A stretch of DNA of 64,000 bases from Leptospira sp. B5-022 (GCF_000347035.1 NZ_ANIJ01000014.1:199366-263365); one strand, 5' to 3'. Shown: positions 47,525 to 56,472, counted from the stretch's first letter. The notes: generated by a model from the sequence alone, not told the origin. Program-made: numbers and translations.

Positions 47525-48760
47525 CTAAGACTGTTTTTCCAAAACAAGCAGAGTGATCTCGGAAGGAGCTCCTATTCGCAACGGAGGTCCCCAATATCCA
47601 GTTCCCCTGCTCACGTAAAGTTGGGTATCTTCCCATTTGCTCAAACCCGCCACGAACTTTTGGAACAGATGAATAAACACATTTCCGGGAAAGTATTGGC
47701 CTCCATGAGTATGACCGGAAAGTTGTAGATCGTAACCCACCCTTGCCGCCTCAAAAATAGAATTCGGTTGGTGTGCAAGGAGCACCTTATAATGAGCCTC
47801 TTCCGTTCCGAGAGAAGCCTGCATAGGATCAGTCTTATGACCGGGGATGATCGTGTGAGCCTTATAGTCGGTCACACCTGCAACAGCTATCTTAGCACCG
47901 TTATGATCAATTAGTTTATTCTGATTTAATAATACGTGTATTCCAAGATCTTCCAGTTCCCGGATCCATGCGATCACTCCGGAATAATATTCATGGTTCC
48001 CTGTCACAAAGAATGTGCCATATTTGGATTCCAGGTCTTTCAACGGAGAAACATGATGTTTCAGCATATTTACCGTTCCATCCACCAGATCCCCGGTGAT
48101 AGCAACCAGATCAGGTTCTAACGAATTTGTCCTAGAGACAACGCCTTCTAAAAAATTCCCTTTGATCGTAGGTCCGATATGGATATCCGAGAGTTGTGCG
48201 ATCTTAAATCCATGCAAACCGTCAGGGAGATCCTTTACCTTGATCTTCACATGTTTAACCCTAGGTGTTTTTTTCGCCTGGTAAAATCCGAAAACGGTTA
48301 AACCGCCCGCGATCCCCAAAAGGGTAAACGAAGAGATTCTGGCTAAAAATTCCCCTCTTCCGAATTTTTCTCCCGCGAACAATACCTCGGTCCGAGTAGA
48401 TGCGACGGAAATACTACCCGATTGCAGAAGATCCGAAAGATAAATAACACCTTTCCAAACCAAGTTTCCCAGGTCCCTAAAAACCACAAAAGATACAAGG
48501 ATGGTCGCAAACCCCAAAGTAGTGAAAGCGGAATACGCCCAGAACTTCTGTAATCGGGTTTCCTTATAAAAGATACTTAAAAGATAAGCGCTAGGGGTGA
48601 GAAGGACCAGAAAAACCACTCCGATCCAGAGCAAAACCGTTTCAAAACTTTCGAGTTCGAAAGGTTCGATTAAACGACTGGTCGCATAAGAATAACCTAT
48701 TAAAAGAATTACGGTAAAAACGCTGAGAAAAATCAATAACCTTTGCAAATCGAACTCCAT
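47525..48760 (-). CDS. membrane-bound metallophosphoesterase (YkuE-like)
   Basis: A 411-residue protein: four or five N-terminal membrane helices (about residues 5-165) and a calcineurin-like phosphoesterase domain carrying all metal-binding motifs in order: QLSDIHIG, AITGDLVDG, TGNHEYYSG, LLAHQPN and LSGHTHGGQYFPG. This arrangement matches the YkuE/YaeI group that acts on lipid or UDP-linked phosphoesters at the membrane. The substrate is not visible. The stop lies 57 bp beyond the start of the MORN lipoprotein gene, in the same direction. Confidence 0.87.
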   Translation of the reverse strand: MEFDLQRLLIFLSVFTVILLIGYSYATSRLIEPFELESFETVLLWIGVVFLVLLTPSAYLLSIFYKETRLQKFWAYSAFTTLGFATILVSFVVFRDLGNLVWKGVIYLSDLLQSGSISVASTRTEVLFAGEKFGRGEFLARISSFTLLGIAGGLTVFGFYQAKKTPRVKHVKIKVKDLPDGLHGFKIAQLSDIHIGPTIKGNFLEGVVSRTNSLEPDLVAITGDLVDGTVNMLKHHVSPLKDLESKYGTFFVTGNHEYYSGVIAWIRELEDLGIHVLLNQNKLIDHNGAKIAVAGVTDYKAHTIIPGHKTDPMQASLGTEEAHYKVLLAHQPNSIFEAARVGYDLQLSGHTHGGQYFPGNVFIHLFQKFVAGLSKWEDTQLYVSRGTGYWGPPLRIGAPSEITLLVLEKQS

Positions 48761-48893
48761 CCATCGGACTAATATATCCGACCGAAAAAAGGAGTAAGAG
48801 TTCCTCTAAAAACCGCCTTTCTCACATTTTGTTCCTACAGAAAACGACAATCCGTTGACTTACTCGCCGATACGTGAGAGTCTTGCCCCATCT

Positions 48894-50657
48894 ATGTCCA
48901 CCATTGACTCGGAAGCCAGAAAATACAAAAGTCTACTGAACACGAGTACGATCCTAAACGCAAATTTAGACCTATACCAACTTCTACCATTGATCATGTT
49001 GTATTCCAAAGATCTGCTGGAAGCGGAAGCAAGCTCCCTTTTTCTTTTGGAGGAGAAAGACGGATTTTTATACTGTGAAGTTGCCTTGGGTGAAAAAGGT
49101 GAAATTATCCAAAAATATGCAAGACTGGAACCCGGACAGGGAATCGCAGGCTGGGTAGCCAAAGAAAAAAAGGCAATCGTCCTGGAAGATGCATATACGG
49201 ACCCCAGATTCAATCCCGCCTTGGACCAAAAAACAGGATTTAGGACCAGATCACTTGCATGCGTCCCTCTATTCGTCCAGGATAAGGTGATCGGAACTCT
49301 GGAAATACTGAACAAATCCGACAACAGAAGTTTCGAAACTTCGGATATAGAGGTGCTCAATTCCCTTTCCGAGATGGCTGCAATCGCAATCAAAAATGCA
49401 CAGGCTCATGAAACTCTGAAAAAGAGAGTATTGGAACTGCGATTACTTTACGAATTTGAAAAGTTAACCGTCGCGGAAAAGAGTATCAATGAATTAGGAA
49501 ATTGGCTCTTAGACAAGGTGCTGGAATTTTTAGAAGCAAAAGCAGGTACCATTTACATAGCGGATCCAACGTTAGAAGTACTTCGTGTGCTGGCTGCCAG
49601 AGGAATCCCGGAAGAAGCGATCCACAATATACAGGTTCCATACGGAGAAGGGATTTCAGGGTGGGTTGCGAATGAAAAACAAAGTTTGCTGATCCAAAAT
49701 CTGGATGAAGATCCAAGATACGATAAAAGTGCTAAATACAAATTCGAAGCGAATTCACTTATCTCCGCCCCGCTATTATTCAGAGGGGAACTACTAGGAG
49801 TCATTAGCGTAAACAATAAATATTCAGGATTTGCATTCACGCATGCGGATCTAGAAATGCTGGGTGCGATCGCAAATAGGCTAAGTGTCACCATTAAAAA
49901 TGCAAACCTATTCCATAAAGTTCTGGATACCGACAGAGAATTAAAACGGGCCAGAGAAGTGATGCACAAGATACTTCCTTCCAGCCTTCCTTATATTGGA
50001 GGCCTGGAATTCGGAGTGCAACATATTCCGTACGATAATGTCGGCGGAGATTTTTATAATATTCTAAAATTAGACGAGAATCGTAGTGCGGTTCTGATCG
50101 CGGACGTTTCCGGTCACGGCCTTTCCGCTTCCGTCGTTGCCACAGTCATTCATACGATCGTAAGCACCTTCGACTCGGAGACATTAGGAAGCCCTTCCAA
50201 ATTTTTCACGGCGCTTAACTATGCATTGTATAATAAATTAGCGGGGAATTTTCTCACCGCATTTTATGGAATCATCCATACAGGTACAAATACTTTATCC
50301 TATACTAATGCAGGCCATAATCCTCCTATCTTGTACAGAAAATCGGAAGGAAATTCCTTACATCTGGAAACCAAAGGAAAGTTAGTAGGAGTGATCCCGG
50401 ACCTATTCTTTGAAGAATATGTAACTTCTTTCCAGCCACAAGACAGATTGGTATTATATACGGATGGACTTACTGAACATTCCAACTCGGAGAGAACAAG
50501 AAGATATAGCGAAGATTTGCTAACCTTGGCGGTCCGAAACCATTCTCAGGCCCATTCTGCGGAAGCTGCGGAAAGTTTGATTAAAGAGTGCAGGACCTAT
50601 TGTCATAGATCCGATTTCGAAGACGATGTTACTCTTTTGATCGTGGATAGAGTTTGA
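48894..50657 (+). CDS. tandem-GAF SpoIIE-type serine phosphatase
   Basis: A 587-residue signalling phosphatase. Two GAF domains (about residues 15-170 and 190-345) are followed by a short helix and a SpoIIE/PPM phosphatase domain (about 370-585) with VGGDFYNIL, LIADVSGHGLSASVVAT, NAGHNPPIL and LVLYTDGLTEH, which carry the metal-binding acidic residues. It probably dephosphorylates a STAS antagonist in response to a small ligand or redox signal. The start is uncertain: the frame is open from TTG 48855, but ATG 48894 is the first ATG; neither has a clear ribosome site. Confidence 0.88.
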   Translation: MSTIDSEARKYKSLLNTSTILNANLDLYQLLPLIMLYSKDLLEAEASSLFLLEEKDGFLYCEVALGEKGEIIQKYARLEPGQGIAGWVAKEKKAIVLEDAYTDPRFNPALDQKTGFRTRSLACVPLFVQDKVIGTLEILNKSDNRSFETSDIEVLNSLSEMAAIAIKNAQAHETLKKRVLELRLLYEFEKLTVAEKSINELGNWLLDKVLEFLEAKAGTIYIADPTLEVLRVLAARGIPEEAIHNIQVPYGEGISGWVANEKQSLLIQNLDEDPRYDKSAKYKFEANSLISAPLLFRGELLGVISVNNKYSGFAFTHADLEMLGAIANRLSVTIKNANLFHKVLDTDRELKRAREVMHKILPSSLPYIGGLEFGVQHIPYDNVGGDFYNILKLDENRSAVLIADVSGHGLSASVVATVIHTIVSTFDSETLGSPSKFFTALNYALYNKLAGNFLTAFYGIIHTGTNTLSYTNAGHNPPILYRKSEGNSLHLETKGKLVGVIPDLFFEEYVTSFQPQDRLVLYTDGLTEHSNSERTRRYSEDLLTLAVRNHSQAHSAEAAESLIKECRTYCHRSDFEDDVTLLIVDRV

Positions 50658-50737
50658 GATCATATCTTTACTTCCGTATTCGATCAGTGCGAATGATACA
50701 GCCTATCAGTTTTTAAAACTCGGAACTCACTGCAGAT

Positions 50738-51883
50738 TTATAATTTAGAAAACCTGGTAATCGCTTCCGGAACAATTCCGAAAACATGATCCATGGCGGC
50801 AAGTCTCCAGTCCTCCCGGCTCGGATAGAACATTTGTTTAAATTCTTCCCTCACCTTATCCGCTTCTAATTCCGACCTGGAACCGTGAAATCGGATACGA
50901 TTCTCGCTGATCATCAAAAAACTCCCGCGGATAGCTCCCATCACATTCAAATTTCCGAATGTTCCCAGTTCCACTGTGATCGGGAAAAGATCCTTTTCTT
51001 TCGCAAAAATTTTACCGAAGAAGTCCGTAAAATCCCCGGAGGTCCGATAAAAATCCTCCTCTCCTTCGTTTAAAAGAAGACCGAAATCACCGAAAACTTT
51101 TTTGAGATTTTTGTCCGTTTTCGAACCGCTTTCGGCATTATGCATTAGACTAAGACCATTTTTAGCCCCATAACCCGTATGGAAGTCCAAGATCAAAATA
51201 CGATCGTAAGGTTTTAATATTTTTTTAAAATATTTTCTTAAAACTCGAACCACAGGTTCGGGTTTTCTGCCTCCGTAATAGATCCCCTTTGGAAATTCAT
51301 ATTGCCCGTTTACTGCCGCATCCAAAACATATTTAGCGCCAAAGCGAATAACAACACCTAAAAATCGAATAATGAAAAACATATACTCAAATAAAAAAGA
51401 TCCGAACTCGGAAGAAGGATTTAAAAAACTCCGGATCTTTCTATACTTTTTGTTTTTGAACTTCTTGTGTAGTTTCTCTCTTTTTAAAGCAAAGTTTCGG
51501 TTTAGATCCACATTCCTTTCGTTCACTCGCATAAAGTTCTTGAAACCGTGTGCATTGATACCATGTAAGATCAAAAAGTCGGAATTTTTAGGAAGTTTAT
51601 AAGAACTTTTTTCATCTAGTAGGAACTCCTCTATCCATCGGCGTTGGAATGCGGATCCCGCAAATCCTTCTATGCCGTGAATGCCGGAACTCATGATGAC
51701 CAGACGTTTTGCGGGTTTTTTCTTTTCTCCTAAATAATACACATCCAATTCTCCCCCGTCCTTCGGGATCTCCAGACATTCATAGTTGAAACGGGCAAAC
51801 TTGGATCTTAACTGCTTTCTGTAGGATAAGAAGGCCTTTCTACAGGCTTCATAGGTTTCCAAATAGTACGATAATACGTCCAC
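50738..51883 (-). CDS. DUF2817 / M14-like zinc peptidase
   Basis: A 381-residue protein with the metal-binding region of M14-like carboxypeptidases: SSGIHGIEGFAGSA (His and Glu ligands), VNERNVDLNRNF, LDFHTGYG with the third ligand, and VELGTFGN with a probable catalytic Glu. This is the DUF2817 pattern. No signal peptide is seen, so it may act in the cytoplasm on peptides or acylated amino acids. The start is a GTG at 51883 without a clear ribosome site. Confidence 0.8.
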   Translation of the reverse strand: MDVLSYYLETYEACRKAFLSYRKQLRSKFARFNYECLEIPKDGGELDVYYLGEKKKPAKRLVIMSSGIHGIEGFAGSAFQRRWIEEFLLDEKSSYKLPKNSDFLILHGINAHGFKNFMRVNERNVDLNRNFALKREKLHKKFKNKKYRKIRSFLNPSSEFGSFLFEYMFFIIRFLGVVIRFGAKYVLDAAVNGQYEFPKGIYYGGRKPEPVVRVLRKYFKKILKPYDRILILDFHTGYGAKNGLSLMHNAESGSKTDKNLKKVFGDFGLLLNEGEEDFYRTSGDFTDFFGKIFAKEKDLFPITVELGTFGNLNVMGAIRGSFLMISENRIRFHGSRSELEADKVREEFKQMFYPSREDWRLAAMDHVFGIVPEAITRFSKL

Positions 51884-52322
51884 TGAATCACGAACATACT
51901 TAACGGCAGTTTCAGGTCGAAAAAAAAATCTTTCTTTTAGATTACGATTCGATGAATCTTAAACCTCTATTATTAAGTTTGATCGGATCTAACCCTACAC
52001 TCCCGAACCCATAATTATAATCAGAAAGATAGACCGAAACACCGTATGATCGCCACAAAGGAGCAAGTTCCACCAGCGAACACCCCACATTCAAACAAGA
52101 TTGATATTTCATTATAGTATTATAATATACTAATTATTCATAGGAAAAACTCTACGGATCCATTACTACCGAAATACATAAAATAAAAATAGGATTTAAC
52201 CCTTAAGAACTACGAACCTAAATTTATTATTAATCGATCGTTATATTACATGATGTTTTTTTAAAATAAATTTTCAACTGTGATGAAATGTGAGATCACC
52301 TCGGGGTGTCTAACCTAGTACC
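51884..52322. other. AT-rich intergenic region upstream of a small membrane protein gene
   Basis: About 440 bp without a convincing gene. It holds AT-rich runs (for example ATTATAGTATTATAATATAC near 52125) and presumably the divergent promoters of the two flanking genes. No riboswitch or inverted repeat of note was recognised. Confidence 0.5.
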
Positions 52323-52338
52323 TTAAGGAGGTATGAAC

Positions 52339-52623
52339 ATGGATACAGTGACCATCTTCGCATTAGCGCTTTTGGCTGTTCCTGTGTTTGCCCGGTTTGC
52401 CCGAGTATCCAAGGATGCGATGAATCGCTATCACCTAATCGGATTGGGAGGTCTTTTCCTAATTCTTGGTGAGGCTACGAAGATTACTGCGGCTAAAGTA
52501 ACGCCTATAGCAGCAGTTCTTCCTATGATTGACATCGCAACTGCGATCCTAGCTTACGCGGGGGTACTTTTCGGGGTAGTATGGCTATCGCTCTACTACG
52601 TCAAACACCCGAACGAAATCTAA
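52339..52623 (+). CDS. small three-helix membrane protein of unknown function
   Basis: A 94-residue protein with three predicted membrane helices (about residues 3-18, 30-45 and 60-85) joined by short polar loops ([14 protein letters not shown]). I do not recognise the family. The ribosome site TAAGGAGGT (52324-52332) is nearly perfect; it is too close to the ATG at 52333, so the second ATG at 52339 is taken as the start. A strong terminator follows the gene, so it is a single-gene transcript and probably strongly expressed. Confidence 0.78.
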   Translation: MDTVTIFALALLAVPVFARFARVSKDAMNRYHLIGLGGLFLILGEATKITAAKVTPIAAVLPMIDIATAILAYAGVLFGVVWLSLYYVKHPNEI

Positions 52624-52652
52624 AAAGAATCCTCCTATTTGAAAAGGAATGG

Positions 52653-52680
52653 AAGGCGGGACATGTTCCCGCCTTTTTTA
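52653..52680 (+). terminator. Rho-independent terminator
   Basis: GGCGGGA and TCCCGCC arms with a CATGT loop, followed by TTTTTT. It ends the small membrane protein gene. The next frame begins (TTG) two bases later. Confidence 0.9.
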
Positions 52681-52681
52681 G

Positions 52682-53383
52682 TTGGAAAAGATAAAAGAAG
52701 AATTATCTCTGTTATCTGTGAGCCTAGAATTCAAACGCCCGGATACCAAACATTCCATCCTATACGTTGCCGATCCGATTTGCGCCTGGTGTTACGGTTT
52801 TTCCCCCGTTTTTGAAAAGATCAGGGAAAAATACTCCGACAAGATAGAATTCACATTAGTACTTGGCGGATTAAAATACGGACCGGAGGTGGAAAATTTT
52901 TCGGATGCAGAGGTTACTGAAAAACTAAAATACCTCTGGAAAGAGGTGGAACGAATCTCTAAAAGAAGTTTCCACTACGATATACTCCAAAATCGAAGTA
53001 TAAAATACGATTCCGAGCCGGGCTCCAGAGCAGTCATCACAGCCCAAAGGATCAATCCTAGTATATCATTTGCTTTTTTAGATAAACTTCTAGAAAATTT
53101 TCATTCCAAAGGAAAGGATCCTGGCGATTTCGAAACATATTCGGAGATCGTGTCCGAACTTTCTTTGCCTTTAGATGAATTCAAGGAATTGTATGATAGA
53201 GAAGAAACACTTATGGAAACCAGAAACGATTTTAATTACGGATACATTTTAGGTGTAACCGGATTTCCTTGTTTGGTATTTTCGGACGGTTTGGATAGGG
53301 GGATCTTGGTAAAAGGGTATTCTTCCTTTCAAGAAGTGGACGGATTATTGGGGGATTATTTCAGATCGATAGGACAATATTAA
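52682..53383 (+). CDS. DsbA-family thioredoxin-fold protein
   Basis: A 233-residue protein with the thioredoxin-like strand ILYVADPICAWCYGF: the CxxC redox motif CAWC follows an Asp-Pro, as in the FrnE/DsbA-like 2-hydroxychromene isomerase group. GVTGFPCLVF near the C-terminus is the cis-proline loop. No signal peptide is seen, so a cytoplasmic disulfide or glutathione-linked role is likely. The start is unclear: TTG 52682 directly abuts a terminator and lacks a ribosome site; GTG 52718 is an alternative that would still keep the fold. Confidence 0.78.
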   Translation: MEKIKEELSLLSVSLEFKRPDTKHSILYVADPICAWCYGFSPVFEKIREKYSDKIEFTLVLGGLKYGPEVENFSDAEVTEKLKYLWKEVERISKRSFHYDILQNRSIKYDSEPGSRAVITAQRINPSISFAFLDKLLENFHSKGKDPGDFETYSEIVSELSLPLDEFKELYDREETLMETRNDFNYGYILGVTGFPCLVFSDGLDRGILVKGYSSFQEVDGLLGDYFRSIGQY

Positions 53384-53410
53384 AAAATAAGGACGAGTTT
53401 CCTCGTCCTT
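53382..53410 (-). terminator. Rho-independent terminator of the alcohol dehydrogenase gene
   Basis: AAGGACGAG (53389-53397) and CTCGTCCTT (53402-53410) form a 9-bp stem. On the minus strand the hairpin is followed by ATTTTTTA, so it serves the gene ending at 53426. Confidence 0.82.
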
Positions 53411-53425
53411 GAGTGCCAATGTACG

Positions 53426-54448
53426 TTATCTGACAACGATCAATTTAGTCTCCTCTTCGAGGAAAGCATCCGCAGCTTCCGACCAGGACGCTTTACGTGT
53501 AGTGACCTTTGAAGGATCGAAACCTTCTTCCTCTACCAATCTCAAAATTTCCGGGATCCATTCTCTGGATCTAACTCTGCCCAACCGAATAGTGGCACCA
53601 TTATTATATAATTCTAAATAAGGGATGGGGATACTATTGGTCCAGAAAATGGAAGCGGATCCGAATTCCCCTTCTATTCCGAGAGATCTAAGACCACAAT
53701 CCCAACCTTCCGCCGTTCCGTTTGCATCCGCAACGATATCGAATTTACCGAAACTTTTCGGAAAGGAAGTCACCTGTTCCACTTTCACTCCGTAAGATTC
53801 GGCGATCTCTAAACGTTTTTTATCCATGTCCACATATACAAGGTCCTCGGCACCCATATGTTTTGCAAGAGCCGCAGTATATAAGCCTATACTAGAAGCA
53901 AAACCTCCCAGCACTAACACGGATCTATTTTTGTTTTGTGTGAGATGAATGCCGACTAACTTCCATGCCTCGACGATATTATCGCTTATGCTTGCGATCG
54001 CCGCCGGATCGGTCTGATTCGAAAAAGGGATCAACATCTCTCTTGCATAAGGAACTAAAACGGAATCGGAGATCGCACCTCCGAATTCTTTCGCACCTTT
54101 CCCCATTCCATAAGCGCTTGTATGAGGAACAGTACTGCAACTTTTAGTCAGACCAGTTTCACAATTCGGACAATGACCGCAGGAAATCTGGAATGGAATC
54201 GCAACCCGAGTCCCTTTTGGAAAAAGAGAACCCAATTCGTCGCTTGTTTCTAGAATTTCCCCCACAAACTCATGGCCCAAAGGAAAGGGAGGACGAAATA
54301 ATGTCTGCCCTCTTAAAATAGGAAGATCCAAATCGCATCTGGCGACCGCCAAGGGACGGACCAAGGCCTGGTTCGGCCCGGAAAGTTTAGGATCCGGGAC
54401 TTCTTCCCATTCTACCCGATTTCTTTTAGAAAATAACAATTGTTGCAT
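53426..54448 (-). CDS. zinc-dependent alcohol dehydrogenase (MDR family)
   Basis: A 340-residue medium-chain dehydrogenase. Catalytic zinc ligands are plausible at RCDLD and GHEFVGE; the structural zinc site is CGHCPNCETGLTKSC with four cysteines. The cofactor domain has VLVLGGFASSIGLYTAALAKHMG. It oxidises an alcohol or reduces an aldehyde with NAD(P); the substrate is unknown. ATG 54448 has GGAGG six bases upstream. It is divergent from a TetR-family regulator with operators between them, so the pair probably answers to a toxic electrophile or aldehyde. Confidence 0.87.
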   Translation of the reverse strand: MQQLLFSKRNRVEWEEVPDPKLSGPNQALVRPLAVARCDLDLPILRGQTLFRPPFPLGHEFVGEILETSDELGSLFPKGTRVAIPFQISCGHCPNCETGLTKSCSTVPHTSAYGMGKGAKEFGGAISDSVLVPYAREMLIPFSNQTDPAAIASISDNIVEAWKLVGIHLTQNKNRSVLVLGGFASSIGLYTAALAKHMGAEDLVYVDMDKKRLEIAESYGVKVEQVTSFPKSFGKFDIVADANGTAEGWDCGLRSLGIEGEFGSASIFWTNSIPIPYLELYNNGATIRLGRVRSREWIPEILRLVEEEGFDPSKVTTRKASWSEAADAFLEEETKLIVVR

Positions 54449-54460
54449 GGCTGTCCTCCA

Positions 54461-54478
54461 ATAGACCAATCAGTCTAT
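54461..54478. promoter_or_regulatory. TetR-type operator, copy 1
   Basis: ATAGACCAATCAGTCTAT has perfect ATAGAC/GTCTAT arms around a 6-bp centre. It lies just upstream of the dehydrogenase ribosome site. Confidence 0.78.
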
Positions 54479-54503
54479 CTACGAATCGTCCTCATAAAAA
54501 TAG

Positions 54504-54523
54504 GATAGACCAGTTAGTCTATC
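54504..54523. promoter_or_regulatory. TetR-type operator, copy 2
   Basis: GATAGACCAGTTAGTCTATC has GATAGAC/GTCTATC arms and matches copy 1 at 15 of 18 positions. It is 43 bp from copy 1 and 17 bp before the regulator start. The half-site TAGACC is like that reported for NemR/AcuR-type repressors. Confidence 0.8.
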
Positions 54524-54539
54524 ATTTTATTTTAGTCCG

Positions 54540-55145
54540 ATGAGCAAACGAAAACCGGAACCGGTCTCTGGAGAAGGTCCTTTCGAAAGGATAGCATCCA
54601 CCGCCGTCCGTTTGATGTATTCTCAAGGTTATGCGGGAACTTCCATCAATCAGGTAATCGACGAGTCGGAGTCGCATAAGGCAAGTTTTTATAGATATTT
54701 CCAAACTAAAGAAGACCTGGGAAAAGAATACCTAGAGCGACAAGGCAAGGATTTTCGAGAAGGCTGGGAACGTCTGATGGAGAGATCCGCAACTCCGGAA
54801 GAGTTTGTGCGCAGATGGATGGCTCTTTTAAAAAAACAAGTCAAGTCCGGAAAGTATTTCGGATGTCCTCTCGCTCGATTTATGGGAAGTTTAGATAAAC
54901 CCGAACGGGACCTGGCGGAAAGAAGTTCTTCCGTATTAGGGTCTTGGATCTCCTGTTTAGAAAACTATTTTGAAAAAAATAAGAGGGCTTCTTTCCTTCC
55001 TCCAAACTTCGATTCCAGAAAGAAGGCGGAACTTTTTTTAAAACTATTTCAGGGAAATTCGCAGTTTTATGTGATGACCCATGATCCAAAATATTTTAAC
55101 GAATTGGAAGAGGAAATGCTTTCCGCATTAAAGAAAGTATTATAG
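54540..55145 (+). CDS. TetR-family transcriptional regulator (NemR/AcuR-like)
   Basis: A 201-residue repressor with an N-terminal helix-turn-helix: ASTAVRLMYSQGYAGTSINQV followed by KASFYRYFQTKEDLG (quoted in parts). The ligand domain has the cysteine motif YFGCPLARF, seen in the subgroup that senses electrophiles or acrylate through a Cys. Two near-identical palindromes separate it from the dehydrogenase gene; it likely represses both itself and the dehydrogenase. It ends directly before a large palindromic element. Confidence 0.88.
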   Translation: MSKRKPEPVSGEGPFERIASTAVRLMYSQGYAGTSINQVIDESESHKASFYRYFQTKEDLGKEYLERQGKDFREGWERLMERSATPEEFVRRWMALLKKQVKSGKYFGCPLARFMGSLDKPERDLAERSSSVLGSWISCLENYFEKNKRASFLPPNFDSRKKAELFLKLFQGNSQFYVMTHDPKYFNELEEEMLSALKKVL

Positions 55146-55151
55146 AAATCT

Positions 55152-55330
55152 AAACTATAAACTATCTCTGAAATGCCTTAGCGTAGCCTGGGGTGGACTC
55201 TCTGCCCTCCCCTTCGCTTGCACCTCCTGTGCAAACCTCCGGGTCGCTTCACCATCCTGGCTTCGCTCTCGGGCAGAGAGTCCACCCCAGGAGACTATTT
55301 TACAGGAGTTTTTGAGATAGTTTATAGTTT
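55152..55330. repeat. long palindromic element, copy A
   Basis: Perfect 17-bp outer inverted repeat (55152-55168 against 55314-55330, AAACTATAAACTATCTC on the left), perfect 21-bp inner inverted repeat (55187-55207 against 55271-55291, beginning CCTGGGGTGG), and a 63-bp centre (55208-55270) containing the small hairpin TGCAC-CTCC-TGTGC. The centre is about 83% identical to that of copy B in the opposite orientation, while the inner arms are unrelated to those of B. The right outer arm covers the stop codon of cysE (55322-55324). No transposase is encoded. Confidence 0.92.
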
Positions 55331-55864
55331 TGTCTTTTTAAGTGAGATCCTTACCTTCTTCCCTTTCAAGCGGACGATCTTTCCGGGAGCTCCAACTACA
55401 GTACAATCGTCCGGAATATCATGATCGATGACCACTGCTTCCGCACCTATCTTCACATTATTACCTACATGCACTGGACCTAAAATTGTTGCTCTAGCGC
55501 CGATGAGTACATTGTTTCCTACGGTAGGATGACGTTTACCTTGGTAATTCCCTGTTCCACCCAAGGTGACCCCGTGAAATAAGATACAATCGTCCCCTAT
55601 TTCCGCAGTCCCGCCTATAACGATCCCCATCCCGTGATCTATAAATAATCCTTTTCCGATCTTTGCACCTGGATGTATCTCGATACCTGTCAGAAAACGA
55701 TTGAGCTGAGAGATAAATCTGGCAAAAAACTTTAATTTTATTTTATATAAAGGATATGCAATATACTTATGCATAAGTATGGAATGTAATCCCGGATAGA
55801 GTATGAATTCCAATCCTCTAGCGGCCGGGTCGTTCTTAAAAATTGCTTGGATCTCTCGAATCAT
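55322..55864 (-). CDS. cysE: serine O-acetyltransferase
   Basis: CysE acetylates serine for cysteine synthesis. The 180-residue protein is the short form (EpsC type) with a brief helical N-terminus and left-handed beta-helix hexapeptide repeats: [19 protein letters not shown] with the catalytic His-Asp region, [20 protein letters not shown] and GVGAPG-like [10 protein letters not shown]. Its last codons and stop lie within the right arm of palindromic element A, so the element's edge has shaped or replaced the original C-terminus. It is not next to cysK. Confidence 0.9.
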   Translation of the reverse strand: MIREIQAIFKNDPAARGLEFILYPGLHSILMHKYIAYPLYKIKLKFFARFISQLNRFLTGIEIHPGAKIGKGLFIDHGMGIVIGGTAEIGDDCILFHGVTLGGTGNYQGKRHPTVGNNVLIGARATILGPVHVGNNVKIGAEAVVIDHDIPDDCTVVGAPGKIVRLKGKKVRISLKKTKL

Positions 55865-55873
55865 TCGGAAAAT

Positions 55874-56275
55874 CTAATGGGATTTTTTGTTTCTACGTTC
55901 GTGTCCGGAATATTCTTCCCTGCTTTCCCTTTTGGCTACGTAGTTTGCCAAGGTAAGAATTGCTCCTCCCCAGAAGGCGGCCCAAAAACCAGGTACGAAT
56001 ATTTTATCGGGAAAGATATTTGCGACCCAGAATAGAACGATGGCATTGACCACAAGACCGGCAAGTCCCAAGGTAAAAAGATAGACCAGATATCCTACAC
56101 CAAAAGTGACCAATACCAGGAACCATCTTAAAACAAAATTTAAAAATCCGAAGAATAGAACGATTACTATTACGTCCCAAACGTTATTGCTGACACGAAA
56201 GCTGGAATCGATCAGGGGGAAGACGAAAACTACTACCAAGGATTGGAGTAAAACGGAAAAAAGAAGTCTATACAT
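55874..56275 (-). CDS. phage holin family 4 / YvlD-like membrane protein
   Basis: A 133-residue protein with four membrane helices and a basic tail (YVAKRESREEYSGHERRNKK). The pattern of the third and fourth helices (FTLGLAGLVVNAIVLFWVANIFPD and FWAAFWGGAILTLANYV) fits the YvlD/phage_holin_4_2 family, which occurs widely in chromosomes without a phage; it is not evidence of a prophage. Its role is unknown. It lies 8 bp after a small gene and 9 bp before cysE, all on the minus strand. Confidence 0.78.
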   Translation of the reverse strand: MYRLLFSVLLQSLVVVFVFPLIDSSFRVSNNVWDVIVIVLFFGFLNFVLRWFLVLVTFGVGYLVYLFTLGLAGLVVNAIVLFWVANIFPDKIFVPGFWAAFWGGAILTLANYVAKRESREEYSGHERRNKKSH

Positions 56276-56283
56276 CTATGTCC

Positions 56284-56472
56284 TTAAACTGTTGAATCGA
56301 GGAACTGTCCTAAATGAGGAGGTAATCCCCCCGGAGGCACGACTACCGTTTGCGGTTGCACGATCGCGTTGTCCGAAACGGAAGCTACTTCTCTGGGTTG
56401 GTCGCCTACCAATGCAGGAGCCGAAGAATCGGAATATAATATTTGTCGAGATCCGACAGCCATATAAGGCAT
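56284..56472 (-). CDS. small protein of unknown function
   Basis: A 62-residue frame (MPYMAVGSRQILYSDSSA...) without signal or membrane segment, rich in Val, Pro and Ser. GGAAG lies about 8 bases before the ATG, and the gene ends 8 bp before the YvlD-like gene, which supports a real short gene in an operon. No family is recognised. Confidence 0.55.
   Translation of the reverse strand: MPYMAVGSRQILYSDSSAPALVGDQPREVASVSDNAIVQPQTVVVPPGGLPPHLGQFLDSTV

Noticed and set aside
55152..55330. Insertion sequence or simple terminator at copy A
   Set aside because: No transposase frame and no target duplication is seen; two nested arms with a conserved 63-bp core and no T-run after the stem are not a normal terminator.
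55874..56275. Prophage remnant because of a holin-like gene
   Set aside because: The YvlD/holin_4_2 family is common in chromosomes and no other phage gene is near.
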